Below are positions 16,799-25,515 of a stretch of 37,402 bases of DNA, piece after piece. Source of the DNA: Verrucomicrobiales bacterium (GTDB lineage: Bacteria > Verrucomicrobiota > Verrucomicrobiia > Verrucomicrobiales > DEV007); NCBI GenBank assembly GCA_028281705.1, contig JANQJH010000359.1, positions 1-37,402 on the forward strand, read 5' to 3'. A model generated the notes under the pieces. It made no database searches, was not told the origin of the DNA, and worked only from the letters and a program-made list of their open reading frames with translations. How positions within the stretch are numbered: position 1 is the first letter of the stretch; each line of letters begins with the position of its first letter. Position numbers and translations under genes: made by a program.

Positions 16799-17347
16799 CT
16801 AGATCAAGCCTAACTTCATCTTGCCCTCTTCGCTGATCATGTCCTGGTTCCAGGGCGGATCCCAGACGAGTTCCACCTTGGCTTCTTCGATGTCATCCAG
16901 GGTCATGATGCGGCTCTGCGCGTCGGCGGCGATCGTGGGGCCCATGCCGCAACCGGGGGCCGTTAGGGTCATCTTGACGGAGACCACGGTGCCGGCGTTC
17001 TCCTGTTCTTCCAGGTGGCAGTCGTAGACGAGGCCGAGATCGACGATGTTGACCGGGATTTCCGGGTCGTAGACTTGTTTCAGCATGGACCAGACGGCGC
17101 CTTCGAGATCACCGTCCTCCACGGCGACTTTTTCTTTGGCGGCGGATTCGTCATCCAGGCCCAGGGCATCGGCGTCTTTGGAGGTGATGCGGGCGAGGCC
17201 AAAATCGGTGGCCACGGTGTAGGTGCCCCCCAGGTTTTGGGTGATCATCACCTGAAGGCCGGCGGGAAGTTTGACCGTGTCCCCGCTGGGGATTTGGATG
17301 GCGTCCACCTCGCGTTTCAGTTCGATGCGTTCGGAGCTGAAGTTCAT
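16799..17347 (-). CDS. sufT: Putative Fe-S cluster assembly protein SufT
   Basis: A 182-aa protein with the two-part layout of SufT. The N-terminal extension (residues about 8-60) reads ELKREVDAIQIPSGDTVKLP and ITQNLGGTYTV, which is diagnostic. The C-terminal MIP18/DUF59 domain (about 80-180) has DPEIPVNIVDLGLVYD and the conserved cysteine in TAPGCGMGP. SufT helps mature or deliver Fe-S clusters in the cytoplasm. No other suf gene is in the window. The gene lies 36 bp after the RND-type exporter gene on the same strand, so co-transcription is likely although no functional link is obvious. Confidence 0.88.
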   Translation of the reverse strand: MNFSSERIELKREVDAIQIPSGDTVKLPAGLQVMITQNLGGTYTVATDFGLARITSKDADALGLDDESAAKEKVAVEDGDLEGAVWSMLKQVYDPEIPVNIVDLGLVYDCHLEEQENAGTVVSVKMTLTAPGCGMGPTIAADAQSRIMTLDDIEEAKVELVWDPPWNQDMISEEGKMKLGLI

Positions 17348-17383
17348 CCTAGGACTTCGGGCAGAAATCTTGGGGCGGCAAGT

Positions 17384-19735
17384 TCAAAGCAGGTGACGTT
17401 TCTGCATTTGCTCCAGGAGCCAGGGGAGGAGAACGAGGGCGACAAGGGCGTTGAGGGCGAGGGCGAGGGCGCAGACTCGACCGAGGCTGGCCAATCCCTG
17501 GTTGCTGGCCCAGCTGATGGAGGCGAAACCGGCGATGGTGGAGAGGGAACAGACACTGAGGGCTCGGATCACACCACGGCGGAGTTTGCGCAGATCGCCC
17601 TGGTGACGCTGGCGATCCAGGAGGATGTGGATGCTGTAGTCGAGGCCGGCGCCAAAGGTGAGCAGGACGGCGCCGAGACTGAAGAAGTTCCATTCCCAGC
17701 CCGCCCAGTGCATGGCGCCGCAGAGGGCGAGGAGAGTGAGGGTGGTGACGCCGAGGGAGAGGACGACTTCCTGCCAGCGCCGGAAGGTCAGTCCGAGCAT
17801 GAGAATCACGGCGATACCCAGTCCCAGCCCCACCGTTTGGAGATCGGCCGGGACCCTGGCATTCAACTGTTTGGTGATGCCTGGCCAGGAAATGGGGAGG
17901 CTGTCGGGTTCACGGGCGATGGTCTCCCAGAAGACCTCACTCTGATGGTCCTGTGGGGTGAATGATAGGAGGAGGTGTGAGGGCGCTTCCGTCTCGGGCT
18001 CCAGGGCCAGGAGGCGCGACCAAAAGCGTCGGGCGACGGGCGACTCGGGCCTGGCGGGGATGACCCCGGATTCCACCCAGGCGCTCCAGTGCCGGATGAC
18101 GTCCCCGGTGAGTTCCAGCGCCTGGGGTTCGAATCCCGCGCCGTCCGCAGCGAGCTCGAGGGCGCCGATGTCGAGATGACGGCCGGGAATGAGCTGATCC
18201 AGATTCGTCTGTTGTCTTGCCGGATCCGGGACCAGAGCCCGCGGCAGCAAGCGCGTGCCCGGGAGAGCGGCGAGGCGTTTCTCCCAGGCGTCGAGCTGTT
18301 CGAGGGGCTGGGGTGACAGTGTGAGAAGGGCGAGCTGGGTCGACGATTGGGAGGTGAGTTTGGACTCCAGCCGGTCCATTGTTTCGTAGGCGTCGCTATT
18401 TCGGGGGCGAAGCGCTTCCGTGGAAGTGTCCAGGGCCGGGAGTCCGCGCCAGATGGGGGTGGCGCAGAGGAAGGCGATGACTGCGGCGACGGGCCAGGAA
18501 AGCGCGCGCCGACCGGGCCACGCAGAGGCGCGTTCGTTCGGCCGTGCAGGCATCTTGTGAACCAGGGACGGGAGGAGCCAGAGCATGACGATGGAGCCGA
18601 CGATAATCCCGATGGCCACGAGCTGCCCGAGGGTGGCGATCCCGGGAACGACACTGAGGCCGAGCGCGGCAAAGGCGGTGGCCGTGGTCAGGGCTGCCCA
18701 GGTGATGCTGCGGCGCGTTCGCCGGCGGAGCAGGGCCGGCGAGGAGCTTTCGCCTTCGAGAGAGGCTTGGTAGATGATGACACCGTAGTCCACCGTGAGG
18801 CCGATGAGGATGGAGGCGAAGCCCACACTCATCACCGTCATGGAGTCGAGGGTCCACCCGGCGAGGCCCAAGGTGAGGGCGAAGGTGCTTGTCAGTCCAG
18901 CGATCAAGGCGAGGAGAGGCCTGAGGCGGCGATAGGCCACAGCAAAAATGAGAGAGGTGAGAAGGAGGGCCATGGCGCCTGACAGTTTCATGTCATTTTG
19001 CATGCTGGCCGAGATCTCGGCGCGAAATACGGGTTCGCCGGTGAACCCTAACTGAACGGTGGATCGGTCAGGGAGGGCTTGTCGCCAGCTGGCGGCCTCG
19101 GCTTTGACGGCGTCGACCCATTGGATAGTGCTTTGATAGTCCGAGTTGGAGCCCGGCGGCGCCTGGAGGTAGAGAAGCCGCATGCTCCCATCGTCTGAGG
19201 TGAAATCGCTGCCGCTGGAAATGAGTGTCTCGTGTTCGCGGCGGAATCTCTGAACGAGTTGGTAGGGATCATAAGCCAAGGTGAGCGCTTCATCGAACTC
19301 CATGGAGCTGGCGATGGTGTCGAGGGAATCTTCGAGAACGGCCCCGCGGGCATCGGGCGCCAGGCTTTGGATGATTTGGCCAAAGGCGCTCGGCTGGGTC
19401 GCGTTGAGAAGAAGCCAGGCGAGGATTTCTCCGGAGCCTTCATTGGGGGCCGACGACCAGAGGTCTTCACTCAGGCATCGGCCCAGCGACGGTTCGACAT
19501 CGTCGAAATGAGCTTGGAGCGAAGCGAGGTGGGCGTCGAAGGTCTCGGGGTCGGTGGTTTCCAAGGTGACAATGATCTCGTCGTCCTTGGAAAAATGTTT
19601 CAGGAAGCCCTGCAATCCCTGAACCTCGGGCAGTTCGGGGGGGAGCAGTTCCAGGATATCGACATCCATTTCGACCCGGCTGATCCCCAACAGGATCAAT
19701 GCCAGGAGGATGCCGAGGAGAAACTTGCGAGGCAC
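17384..19735 (-). CDS. RND/MMPL-type exporter
   Basis: A 783-aa inner-membrane protein with an internal duplication. Each half has a membrane segment, a large periplasmic loop and a cluster of about five helices. The first cluster (about 245-415) includes GLTVDYGVIIYQ; the second (about 650-775) includes GAGLDYSIHILLDRQ. These Asp-containing helix-4 motifs are typical of MMPL/RND proton-driven carriers. It is shorter than a drug-type RND pump (about 1000 aa) and resembles the predicted lipid or hopanoid exporters of this superfamily. The start is GTG. It lies 50 bp after the malate/lactate-dehydrogenase-type gene and 36 bp before sufT. The substrate is unknown. Confidence 0.83.
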   Translation of the reverse strand: MPRKFLLGILLALILLGISRVEMDVDILELLPPELPEVQGLQGFLKHFSKDDEIIVTLETTDPETFDAHLASLQAHFDDVEPSLGRCLSEDLWSSAPNEGSGEILAWLLLNATQPSAFGQIIQSLAPDARGAVLEDSLDTIASSMEFDEALTLAYDPYQLVQRFRREHETLISSGSDFTSDDGSMRLLYLQAPPGSNSDYQSTIQWVDAVKAEAASWRQALPDRSTVQLGFTGEPVFRAEISASMQNDMKLSGAMALLLTSLIFAVAYRRLRPLLALIAGLTSTFALTLGLAGWTLDSMTVMSVGFASILIGLTVDYGVIIYQASLEGESSSPALLRRRTRRSITWAALTTATAFAALGLSVVPGIATLGQLVAIGIIVGSIVMLWLLPSLVHKMPARPNERASAWPGRRALSWPVAAVIAFLCATPIWRGLPALDTSTEALRPRNSDAYETMDRLESKLTSQSSTQLALLTLSPQPLEQLDAWEKRLAALPGTRLLPRALVPDPARQQTNLDQLIPGRHLDIGALELAADGAGFEPQALELTGDVIRHWSAWVESGVIPARPESPVARRFWSRLLALEPETEAPSHLLLSFTPQDHQSEVFWETIAREPDSLPISWPGITKQLNARVPADLQTVGLGLGIAVILMLGLTFRRWQEVVLSLGVTTLTLLALCGAMHWAGWEWNFFSLGAVLLTFGAGLDYSIHILLDRQRHQGDLRKLRRGVIRALSVCSLSTIAGFASISWASNQGLASLGRVCALALALNALVALVLLPWLLEQMQKRHLL

Positions 19736-19785
19736 GGAAACTGGGGTTGGAACCCCGGCAGCGAGGCGAGGGAGACGAACGATGT

Positions 19786-20889
19786 CTAGGCCTCTTCCTC
19801 GAACTCGGTGAGGCTGGTGAGCTCAATGGGGGCGTGGCCGCATTCGCTTGCGATCTCGTTGAACTCGCGGATCTCGACTTCGGTGAAAAGGAGCCCGCCC
19901 GCCTTTTCCGTGCGGGCCGCGCCGGCGGCTTCGATCTGGCCGGGGAGAAGACAGGCATCGTTGCCGTGCCCGAGGACGTCGTCGATCACAGCCTTGACGT
20001 TGGCATCGCGATCGCGGCCGGCGGCGAAGGCGCCACTGGAGATGGCATCGGGGTGGATGACCTGGAAGTAAAAGGTGGGCGTTCGCTTCTCGCCCTCGGG
20101 AATCTCACGGGAACGGAGCGTGGGCAGGGAACCGCCGGTGAAGGCGCTATAGAGTTCGTTGATGAGTGCGAGGCCGTATCCCTTGTGCTGGCCGAAGGGG
20201 AGGAGGGCGGTGACGGTATTCGGATCCGTGGTGCTCTTTCCCTCGGCATCGACGGCGACGTCGGGGGGAAGCGATTTGCCTTCGCGTTTGAACTGTTGGA
20301 CGCGTCCCATGGCCATGGTGGACGTGGCCCAATCGACGACGATAGGATAGCCCGTGGCGCCGGTGGTGGGGAATCCCCAGCTGTGCGGGTTGGTGCCCAG
20401 GGTGGGGAATTTGCCCCCGTAGGGAACGACCTCGGCGAGGGCGGCGGTGCAATTGGTGTAGGCGATGTAGCCACGCTGTGCGGCGTCGAGGACATAACCG
20501 CCGCCCCAGAGATAGTGAAAGGCGTTGTCCACGCTGATCTGGGCGATGCCGTATTCATCGGCCAAGGTGATGCAGCGTTCCATGGCGGCGAAGCCCACGG
20601 AGGGACCTAACTTGCGGTTGGCGTTCCACACTTCGCTTGCGGGAAATTTGCTAGGCAATTTGTCGATGCGGGCACCCGGAACGCATCCCCCGGCCCGGCT
20701 ACCGAAATGATCGTCGAGATGGAGCGCCTTGAGCGCGTTGTGCGTTCGGATCCCGTGCCGGGCGGTCATTTCGCAAAAACGGGCAGCGTCCTCGCTCTCG
20801 GCGGGCGTGTAGCCGCGGAATTGATAGGCGGCCTTGACGAGGGAGTGGTGGGTGTCAAACGGGACGATGAGCATGGGGGATCGTTCCAT
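19786..20889 (-). CDS. Malate/L-lactate/ureidoglycolate dehydrogenase family oxidoreductase
   Basis: A 367-aa NAD(P)-dependent 2-hydroxyacid dehydrogenase of the Ldh_2 family, distinct from classical Rossmann-fold dehydrogenases. Recognisable segments are ARHGIRTHNALKALHLDDHFG near the N-terminus, then GGKFPTLGTNPHSWGFPTTG, PIVVDWATSTMAMGRVQQF and LLPFGQHKGYGLALINELYS. The frame is open far upstream, antisense to the MetE-like gene, but homology begins near residue 6, so I chose ATG 20889 (MERSPMLIVPF); ATG 20874 is possible. Probably cytoplasmic and first gene of a minus-strand operon with the RND-type exporter and sufT. Whether it acts on malate, lactate or a sugar acid is not resolvable. 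Confidence 0.88.
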   Translation of the reverse strand: MERSPMLIVPFDTHHSLVKAAYQFRGYTPAESEDAARFCEMTARHGIRTHNALKALHLDDHFGSRAGGCVPGARIDKLPSKFPASEVWNANRKLGPSVGFAAMERCITLADEYGIAQISVDNAFHYLWGGGYVLDAAQRGYIAYTNCTAALAEVVPYGGKFPTLGTNPHSWGFPTTGATGYPIVVDWATSTMAMGRVQQFKREGKSLPPDVAVDAEGKSTTDPNTVTALLPFGQHKGYGLALINELYSAFTGGSLPTLRSREIPEGEKRTPTFYFQVIHPDAISSGAFAAGRDRDANVKAVIDDVLGHGNDACLLPGQIEAAGAARTEKAGGLLFTEVEIREFNEIASECGHAPIELTSLTEFEEEA

Positions 20890-21024
20890 TGGATCCCTGG
20901 ACTTGTCTACGGTGAACTTGAGGCGAGAACGGAGCGGCTTGGAGTCCCAGTAGCGATGCGGGAGAGAGGGATCCTCTCCGAATTCCAGGCTCGACAGGCA
21001 GGGAATCACATCGCACTGGTCTGG
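20890..21024. promoter_or_regulatory. Divergent intergenic region
   Basis: This 135-bp gap separates the starts of the dehydrogenase gene (minus) and the MetE-like gene (plus), so it should hold promoters for both. No convincing -35/-10 hexamers or palindromic operator was found. Both frames remain open across it, which reflects high GC content rather than coding. Confidence 0.35.
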
Positions 21025-22062
21025 ATGGAGAATTGTCCACTGCGATCCAGCGTCATCGGCAGCTATCCCTTTCCCGGGTGGCTGGAGTACTCGAGCCAGC
21101 ATCTGGACGCTTTCGGAGAGGCCGACATTGTGGAGATGGGGGAGGATGCCACCATCGCCGCGGTCCACGATCAGGTCGCCTCCGGGCTGGATGTGATCAC
21201 GGATGGCGAACAGGGCCGGTTTGACTTCAATCTGTCCTTTTATGGCTATCTTCGGGGGATCGATCTGGAGGCCGCGCCGCCGCGCCGGTTTGGACCTCCC
21301 GCGCATGATCAACGGGGGAAGCACCCCATCGTGGGAGAACTCGAGGCGCCGGATGGGCTCGGCTGCGTGGAGGAATTCGAGCGTTTGCGGGCCATTGCGC
21401 CCCAGGGAGGGCCGGCCTTGAAGGTGAGTATTCCCGGCCCCTTCACCCTCAGCGGTCGATTGCAGCCCAATGCGCAATACCCGGATCGCTATGCCATCAC
21501 GGAGGCGCTCTTGCCACTTGTTAGGAAAGAGATCGAGGATCTGGTGGCCGCGGGGTGCCGGGAGATCTGCGTGGATGAGCCTTCGATGAGTTGTTATGCC
21601 TACAAGGAGGATCTCGCGCGTTTCGTCGATATCTTCAATCGGACGATCGAGCCGGCCGTGGGACGGGCACGGCTCGACATGCACATGTGTTTTGGGAATT
21701 TCAAAGGGCGTGGCGTGGGGAAACGGCTCATCCGCGTGATGTTTCCCGATTTTCTCGATCTCAAGGTGGATGAGATGCACATCGAAATGACGACGACGGC
21801 CTTCAAAGACCTCGACGTGATCGAGCAGGTGGCAAAGAAGATGGATGCCGCTGTGGGGATCATTGATGTGAAGAGCTACTACATCGAAACGCCCGAGGAT
21901 GTGGCCGAGCGCGTTCGCGCCTGTTTGCAGTACGCGCCTGCGGAGAAGCTGGTCTTTGCTCCGGATTGCGGCCTGAGCCAGACGGCGCGCTGGGCGGCGC
22001 GGAAAAAACTGGCCAACATGGTGGAGGGGATTGGAGTGGTGAAAAAGGAGCTCGGTTTGTGA
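21025..22062 (+). CDS. MetE C-terminal-like (cobalamin-independent methionine synthase family) protein
   Basis: A 345-aa protein matching only the C-terminal catalytic half of MetE (PF01717-like). The start region, SSVIGSYPFPGWL, is typical of these short homologues, which is why I chose ATG 21025 over upstream starts. The zinc ligands appear conserved: His220 and Cys222 in DMHMCFGN, a Glu in MHIEMT, and Cys315 in FAPDCGLSQ. ITDGEQGRFDF and CVDEPSMS also fit the TIM barrel. It probably catalyses methyl transfer to or from a thiol, but short stand-alone forms often do not make methionine. Its last four bases overlap the GTG start of the metallo-hydrolase gene, so the two are translationally coupled. 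Confidence 0.85.
   Translation: MENCPLRSSVIGSYPFPGWLEYSSQHLDAFGEADIVEMGEDATIAAVHDQVASGLDVITDGEQGRFDFNLSFYGYLRGIDLEAAPPRRFGPPAHDQRGKHPIVGELEAPDGLGCVEEFERLRAIAPQGGPALKVSIPGPFTLSGRLQPNAQYPDRYAITEALLPLVRKEIEDLVAAGCREICVDEPSMSCYAYKEDLARFVDIFNRTIEPAVGRARLDMHMCFGNFKGRGVGKRLIRVMFPDFLDLKVDEMHIEMTTTAFKDLDVIEQVAKKMDAAVGIIDVKSYYIETPEDVAERVRACLQYAPAEKLVFAPDCGLSQTARWAARKKLANMVEGIGVVKKELGL
22044..22050 (+). promoter_or_regulatory. Shine-Dalgarno sequence AAAGGAG deciding the GTG start
   Basis: AAAGGAG lies 8 nt before GTG 22059 and 14 nt before ATG 22065. The spacing favours the GTG, giving a GTGA stop-start overlap with the upstream gene. It is the clearest ribosome-binding site in the window. Confidence 0.7.
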
Positions 22063-22919
22063 CGATGACGCCCGCCTATCGAAGAGACGAGGCCTTGTTG
22101 GAGGATGTCGCGGCCCGTTTCAATGACGGGAGGAACTTTGGTGTGTGGTGGCTTGGTCAGAGCGGTTTCCTATTGAAGTATCAGGGACATCAATTGCTTT
22201 TTGATCCCTATCTCTCGGATTCGCTCACGAAAAAGTATGCGGCGACGGACAAGCCCCATGTGAGGCTCTCGGAGCGTGTCGTGGCGCCGGGAAAGCTCAG
22301 CGGCATTGAGGTCGTGACCTCGAGTCACAACCACACGGACCATCTCGATGCCGAGACGCTGGGACCGTTGGGAGCGGCCAACCCGGAGATGCGCCTCGTG
22401 TTGCCCGCGGCCAACATGGATTTCGCGGCGGAGCGGCTCAAGGCGCAGCCCCTGGCGATGGTGGGTTTGGATGACGGCCGGGAGATCGATGTCGGGGTCT
22501 TTCGTTTCACCGGCGTGGCTGCGGCCCACAATGAGATCGAGAGGGATGCCCAGGGGCGCTGCAAGTTCATCGGCTTCCTCGTGAGTTTCGGGAACTGGAC
22601 GGTCTACCACAGTGGCGATACGCTGTGGCACGACGGCCTGGTGGCGGCGTTGTTGCCGCATCGGCCGGATCTGATGTTGTTGCCCATTAATGGAAACCGG
22701 CCGGAACGGCGGGTCGCGGGCAACCTAAATGGCGTCGAGGCGGCCGGACTGGCGCGTGCCTGCAATGCGCGCATGGTGATCCCCTGCCATTACAACATGT
22801 TCGCCTTCAACACGGCAGACCCTCAGAACTTCGTCGACGCCTGCGCGGCGCTGAACCAGTCGTGCTGGGTGCTGGAGGGTGGGCAGCGTTGGGACACGAC
22901 GATGCTGGTGGATGATTGA
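22059..22919 (+). CDS. MBL-fold metallo-hydrolase, UlaG-like
   Basis: A 286-aa cytoplasmic metallo-beta-lactamase-fold hydrolase similar to L-ascorbate-6-phosphate lactonase (UlaG). The metal motif HxHxDH is at residues 90-95 (SHNHTDHLD). Further ligand segments are YHSGDTLWHDGL and IPCHYNMFAFNT. LLPINGNRPE is typical of the UlaG branch. GTG 22059 was chosen because of the well-spaced AAAGGAG. It is coupled to the MetE-like gene by a 4-bp overlap, so both products are probably needed together. No other ula gene is visible, so a true ascorbate role is doubtful; a different lactone or phosphoester is equally possible. Confidence 0.85.
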   Translation: MTMTPAYRRDEALLEDVAARFNDGRNFGVWWLGQSGFLLKYQGHQLLFDPYLSDSLTKKYAATDKPHVRLSERVVAPGKLSGIEVVTSSHNHTDHLDAETLGPLGAANPEMRLVLPAANMDFAAERLKAQPLAMVGLDDGREIDVGVFRFTGVAAAHNEIERDAQGRCKFIGFLVSFGNWTVYHSGDTLWHDGLVAALLPHRPDLMLLPINGNRPERRVAGNLNGVEAAGLARACNARMVIPCHYNMFAFNTADPQNFVDACAALNQSCWVLEGGQRWDTTMLVDD

Positions 22920-23299
22920 GTGAGGTGCGAATCTTTGGGGGCGGAGCTGCGGCGACAGGTTTGCCGGAGATTCGTTTGGCTGCTCAGAAGCCGATGGTGA
23001 AGGATTTCGTGTTGTCCGGCAGCCAGAATCTAACTGACTAGGTGATGCGGACACTCCTGTCCGCCCGTCTCCGTCCCTATTTGTCGGAGGTATTCTAACT
23101 AAAATTGAAGTGATGGAACGCTTTGTCATCGAATGGATCGGATCCGTTCGGGCACGCGCGAGAAGGGTCAGAGTCATGATGATTCTTCGAGTAGTAACAA
23201 AGTGATCCTGTAGGGAGCGCGTGAATGTCTTGCCGCTTCCGCAATTTGACGGAGAGCTTCGATGCTTGTCTTGCTGAAGCCCATATGTATCTTCGAATC
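22920..23299. other. 380-bp intergenic region with hairpin
   Basis: No gene was recognised. It contains a 7-bp perfect stem with a 4-nt loop at 23047-23064, listed separately. The right half, from about 23095, becomes AT-richer towards the SLBB gene. The frame is open upstream of ATG 23300 but shows no homology. Confidence 0.5.
23047..23064. repeat. REP-like hairpin GCGGACA-CTCC-TGTCCGC
   Basis: A perfect inverted repeat with a 7-bp GC-rich stem and a 4-nt loop, 128 bp after the metallo-hydrolase gene. There is no T-run directly after it, so it is a REP-like element or a weak transcription end rather than a textbook terminator. Confidence 0.55.
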
Positions 23300-23893
23300 A
23301 TGAAAATTCTGCGGCTGCTGTTCCTTCTCTCAATGGCTCTCTCTTGCAGCATTGCAGAGACACAACCGCCATTCCCAAAAATTGGCAGTGAGTATCGTTT
23401 CACAATCTTGGACGACAAATCTCCAAAGCCATTCGCATCCGATGAAGGGCAGGTGCTGATCATGGCGTGGTTGAGAGGGACCTGGTACCGGGTGGCCTAC
23501 CAGGAAATTCCCGGAGACGGCCGTCCTCTAATCATCACAAATCTCAACATTTCCCAATTGCTGACCTTGTCTGATGTTCCTGAAGGCGCGGCCTTGATCA
23601 AGCCGGTCTTGAACCAGAACAGAGAATCTTCTTCAAACACCATCATTGTTAGGGGTCAAGTGAACAAGCCGGGCGAGGTGTCCATCCCGGAAGGCGCTGA
23701 GGGCATGACGCTGGGGGATGTCATCGCAGCCACAGGCGATCTTAGGGGAATCGCAAATAAGAGAGCAATTAACATTGTGCGAAAATCGCGCGAAGGAGAG
23801 GCAACCGCACTCACACTGGACTTCAGGACTTCACAAGACGTCATGTTGGAGCCTGGCGACCTGGTGATCGTGCCGCAGCGCACATTTGACTAG
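23300..23893 (+). CDS. Secreted SLBB-domain protein
   Basis: A 197-aa protein with a signal peptide (MKILRLLFLLSMALSCSIAE) and one C-terminal SLBB domain: IIVRGQVNKPGEVSIPEG, then MTLGDVIAATGDLRGIANK, and LEPGDLVIVPQR at the end. SLBB domains bind polysaccharide and are best known from outer-membrane capsule exporters (Wza-like), but the polysaccharide-export domain is absent and the protein is short. The start is ATG 23300, where the signal peptide begins; the longer frame from 23225 lacks one. It sits 219 bp before a PEP-CTERM gene, consistent with an extracellular-matrix theme. Confidence 0.78.
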   Translation: MKILRLLFLLSMALSCSIAETQPPFPKIGSEYRFTILDDKSPKPFASDEGQVLIMAWLRGTWYRVAYQEIPGDGRPLIITNLNISQLLTLSDVPEGAALIKPVLNQNRESSSNTIIVRGQVNKPGEVSIPEGAEGMTLGDVIAATGDLRGIANKRAINIVRKSREGEATALTLDFRTSQDVMLEPGDLVIVPQRTFD

Positions 23894-24112
23894 GACAGCC
23901 TGGTGTGGGGATGGAGAGTGTTGCCGAACCATTTCCGTTCCGGCAGCACCTCGGCCAGCCCAGCCCCTGGAATTCGATTGGTTCGGGGTCTTTCGGCAGT
24001 GTATTTGATTTTCTAAGGATTTTCTGGAATAGCTGGCATCCTGCAAGATCCTGCTGCGGCGGTTTTGCCTGCCTTCTGAAATCTTGCCCATTCATCAAAC
24101 AGACGAAGCCCG
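23894..24112. other. Intergenic region before the PEP-CTERM gene
   Basis: About 220 bp with no supportable gene. PEP-CTERM genes often have upstream promoters for alternative sigma factors, but I could not pick out a matching -24/-12 or -35/-10 pair with confidence. Confidence 0.35.
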
Positions 24113-24823
24113 ATGATCATCAACCAAAAGCGAAGCCGTAGCTTTCATTTCAGCCGTTGCACAGCCGCCGTTGCCACCATGTTAGCCCTCATGGTGCATT
24201 GGCCTGAATCTCTTGCAGCGGGATTGCTTTGGACATACTCGGGGGTCAACGGTGGGACGATTGTCGATTGGAGCGTGAGTGGGACGGTCAGCGGTGCGTG
24301 GACCCAAGCTGGGAGCGCGACGAATACGCCGGTCCTGGTCGTTCCTCTCCAAGACGGAACCACCTGGGCCCAGCCGGGAAACCTGGGCGGGATCAGCGGC
24401 GACGACCTCTACAACGGACCGGAGGTCACCAGTCCGGGCGCGGGATCGGGAACGATGATACTCGACTATAGTTTTTCGAATTTTGCGCCCATCCAAACGA
24501 CAGTGGACGTCGGTTCGTTCACGCTGCGAGCCAATGGCAGACCCAATACGATGGGGTTGGTGACCTCTCCCATCGCCTATCCGGCTCCCGCGATTGGCGA
24601 AACGTTCACGATCGCACTTCAAGGGAGCGGCACGTGGACGCTTTCCGGGGGCGACACCTGGGATTCCCTTTTCAACGACGGTACGCGGGAAAATGCCAGC
24701 TATTTTGGCACGACCTATACCGTCGTCGCGACAACCGTGCCCGAACCTTCCGGGAGCATGTTGATGCTAGGGATCGTGGCCTTCTCGGCTGTCGTTGGCG
24801 GCAGACGCCGGAAACAGCCGTAG
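24113..24823 (+). CDS. PEP-CTERM sorting domain protein
   Basis: A 236-aa exported protein. A long basic N-terminus (IINQKRSRSFHFSR) is followed by a hydrophobic segment ending ESLAAG, consistent with a signal peptide. The body (about 40-205) is a low-charge beta-rich region (SGVNGGTIVDWSVSGTVSGA) of no recognised family. The C-terminus is a complete PEP-CTERM signal: VPEPSGS, a hydrophobic helix (MLMLGIVAFSAVVGG) and a basic tail RRRKQP. Such proteins are processed by an exosortase and placed on the surface or in the extracellular matrix. No exosortase gene is in the window. Confidence 0.85.
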   Translation: MIINQKRSRSFHFSRCTAAVATMLALMVHWPESLAAGLLWTYSGVNGGTIVDWSVSGTVSGAWTQAGSATNTPVLVVPLQDGTTWAQPGNLGGISGDDLYNGPEVTSPGAGSGTMILDYSFSNFAPIQTTVDVGSFTLRANGRPNTMGLVTSPIAYPAPAIGETFTIALQGSGTWTLSGGDTWDSLFNDGTRENASYFGTTYTVVATTVPEPSGSMLMLGIVAFSAVVGGRRRKQP

Positions 24824-24953
24824 TCGGCCATTGCAAAAATGTTTGTGGAATTGAACGTGCCAATGATGCGTGCGGTTTGGCCTGACACTCGGGTGAAACA
24901 GCACTGCGTGCCGTGGGAAGATGATCGCTTACCCGGTGAAGCGCCGGAACTGG

Positions 24954-25515
24954 TCAATAGCTCACCTTGAACGTGGGAGAATCCTCCGGCCGCATCTTGC
25001 GCCGGTCGTAGTGTCGCGTGGTGGAAATGTTTGCATGCCCCGCCGAATCAGAATGACGGCATTCGAGCTTTGAATATCCCCAGATTGCAGCTGACAAGCC
25101 TCTGACACGCGCAACCCCCCGTGGTAGACGGTCGAGAGAAAGGTTTGGTGTTTCAGGCTCAGACCGGATTCGTAGATGATCTGGCGAACTTCCTCCTTGC
25201 TGTAGCCCGCCGCTTCCGCTTCGCCTTCTTCGGACGGGGAAACTCGGCCTTGAGTCGGGAGAGGTCTCTGTGTAACACGTTACTGTAGAAGAACATCCAG
25301 GCGCTCACCATGACGTAGAGGGTGCTCGGAGCCAGCTCCATCCGGCAGCGTTCGAGGAGCAATGTGCGCGGTTCCTCGTAGCTAACCTCGTCTGGAGGCC
25401 GCTTGAATCGCTTCGCGATCTGCCGGACGGCGTTCACGTAGGCCCCAATGGTGTGCTCGGAGTAGCCCCGGAGGGTGAGTTCGTCGATGAGTTTCTGCCG
25501 TAGTGGAGTCTTCAC
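24954..25515 (-). pseudogene. Tyrosine recombinase (phage-type integrase) remnant, frameshifted and internally deleted
   Basis: The N-terminal SAM-like domain starts intact at 25515: MKTPLRQKLIDELTLRGYSE, then LYVMVSAWMFFYSNV. Near 25206-25212 the frame shifts. The continuation, read in another frame, is GYSKEEVRQIIYESGLSLKH, then YHGGLRVSEACQLQSGDI, which contains the first catalytic arginine. Around 25025-25045 it jumps straight to GHANISTTRHYDRRKM and ends FKVSY with TGA at 24954-24956; this holds the catalytic tyrosine. The segment between the two boxes, with the K and HxxR residues, is missing. Only the 118-aa N-terminal frame would be made. It lies at the left edge of the AT-richer region. 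Confidence 0.8.

Noticed and set aside
20707..21024. Upstream extension of the MetE-like frame
   Set aside because: It overlaps the dehydrogenase gene on the other strand and has no homology; family similarity begins just after ATG 21025.
20890..21780. Upstream extension of the malate/lactate dehydrogenase frame
   Set aside because: It is antisense to the MetE-like gene and shows no domain; family similarity begins near ATG 20889.
22059..22919. True ulaG (L-ascorbate-6-phosphate lactonase)
   Set aside because: The fold and motifs fit, but no ascorbate transport or utilisation genes are present, so only a family-level name is given.
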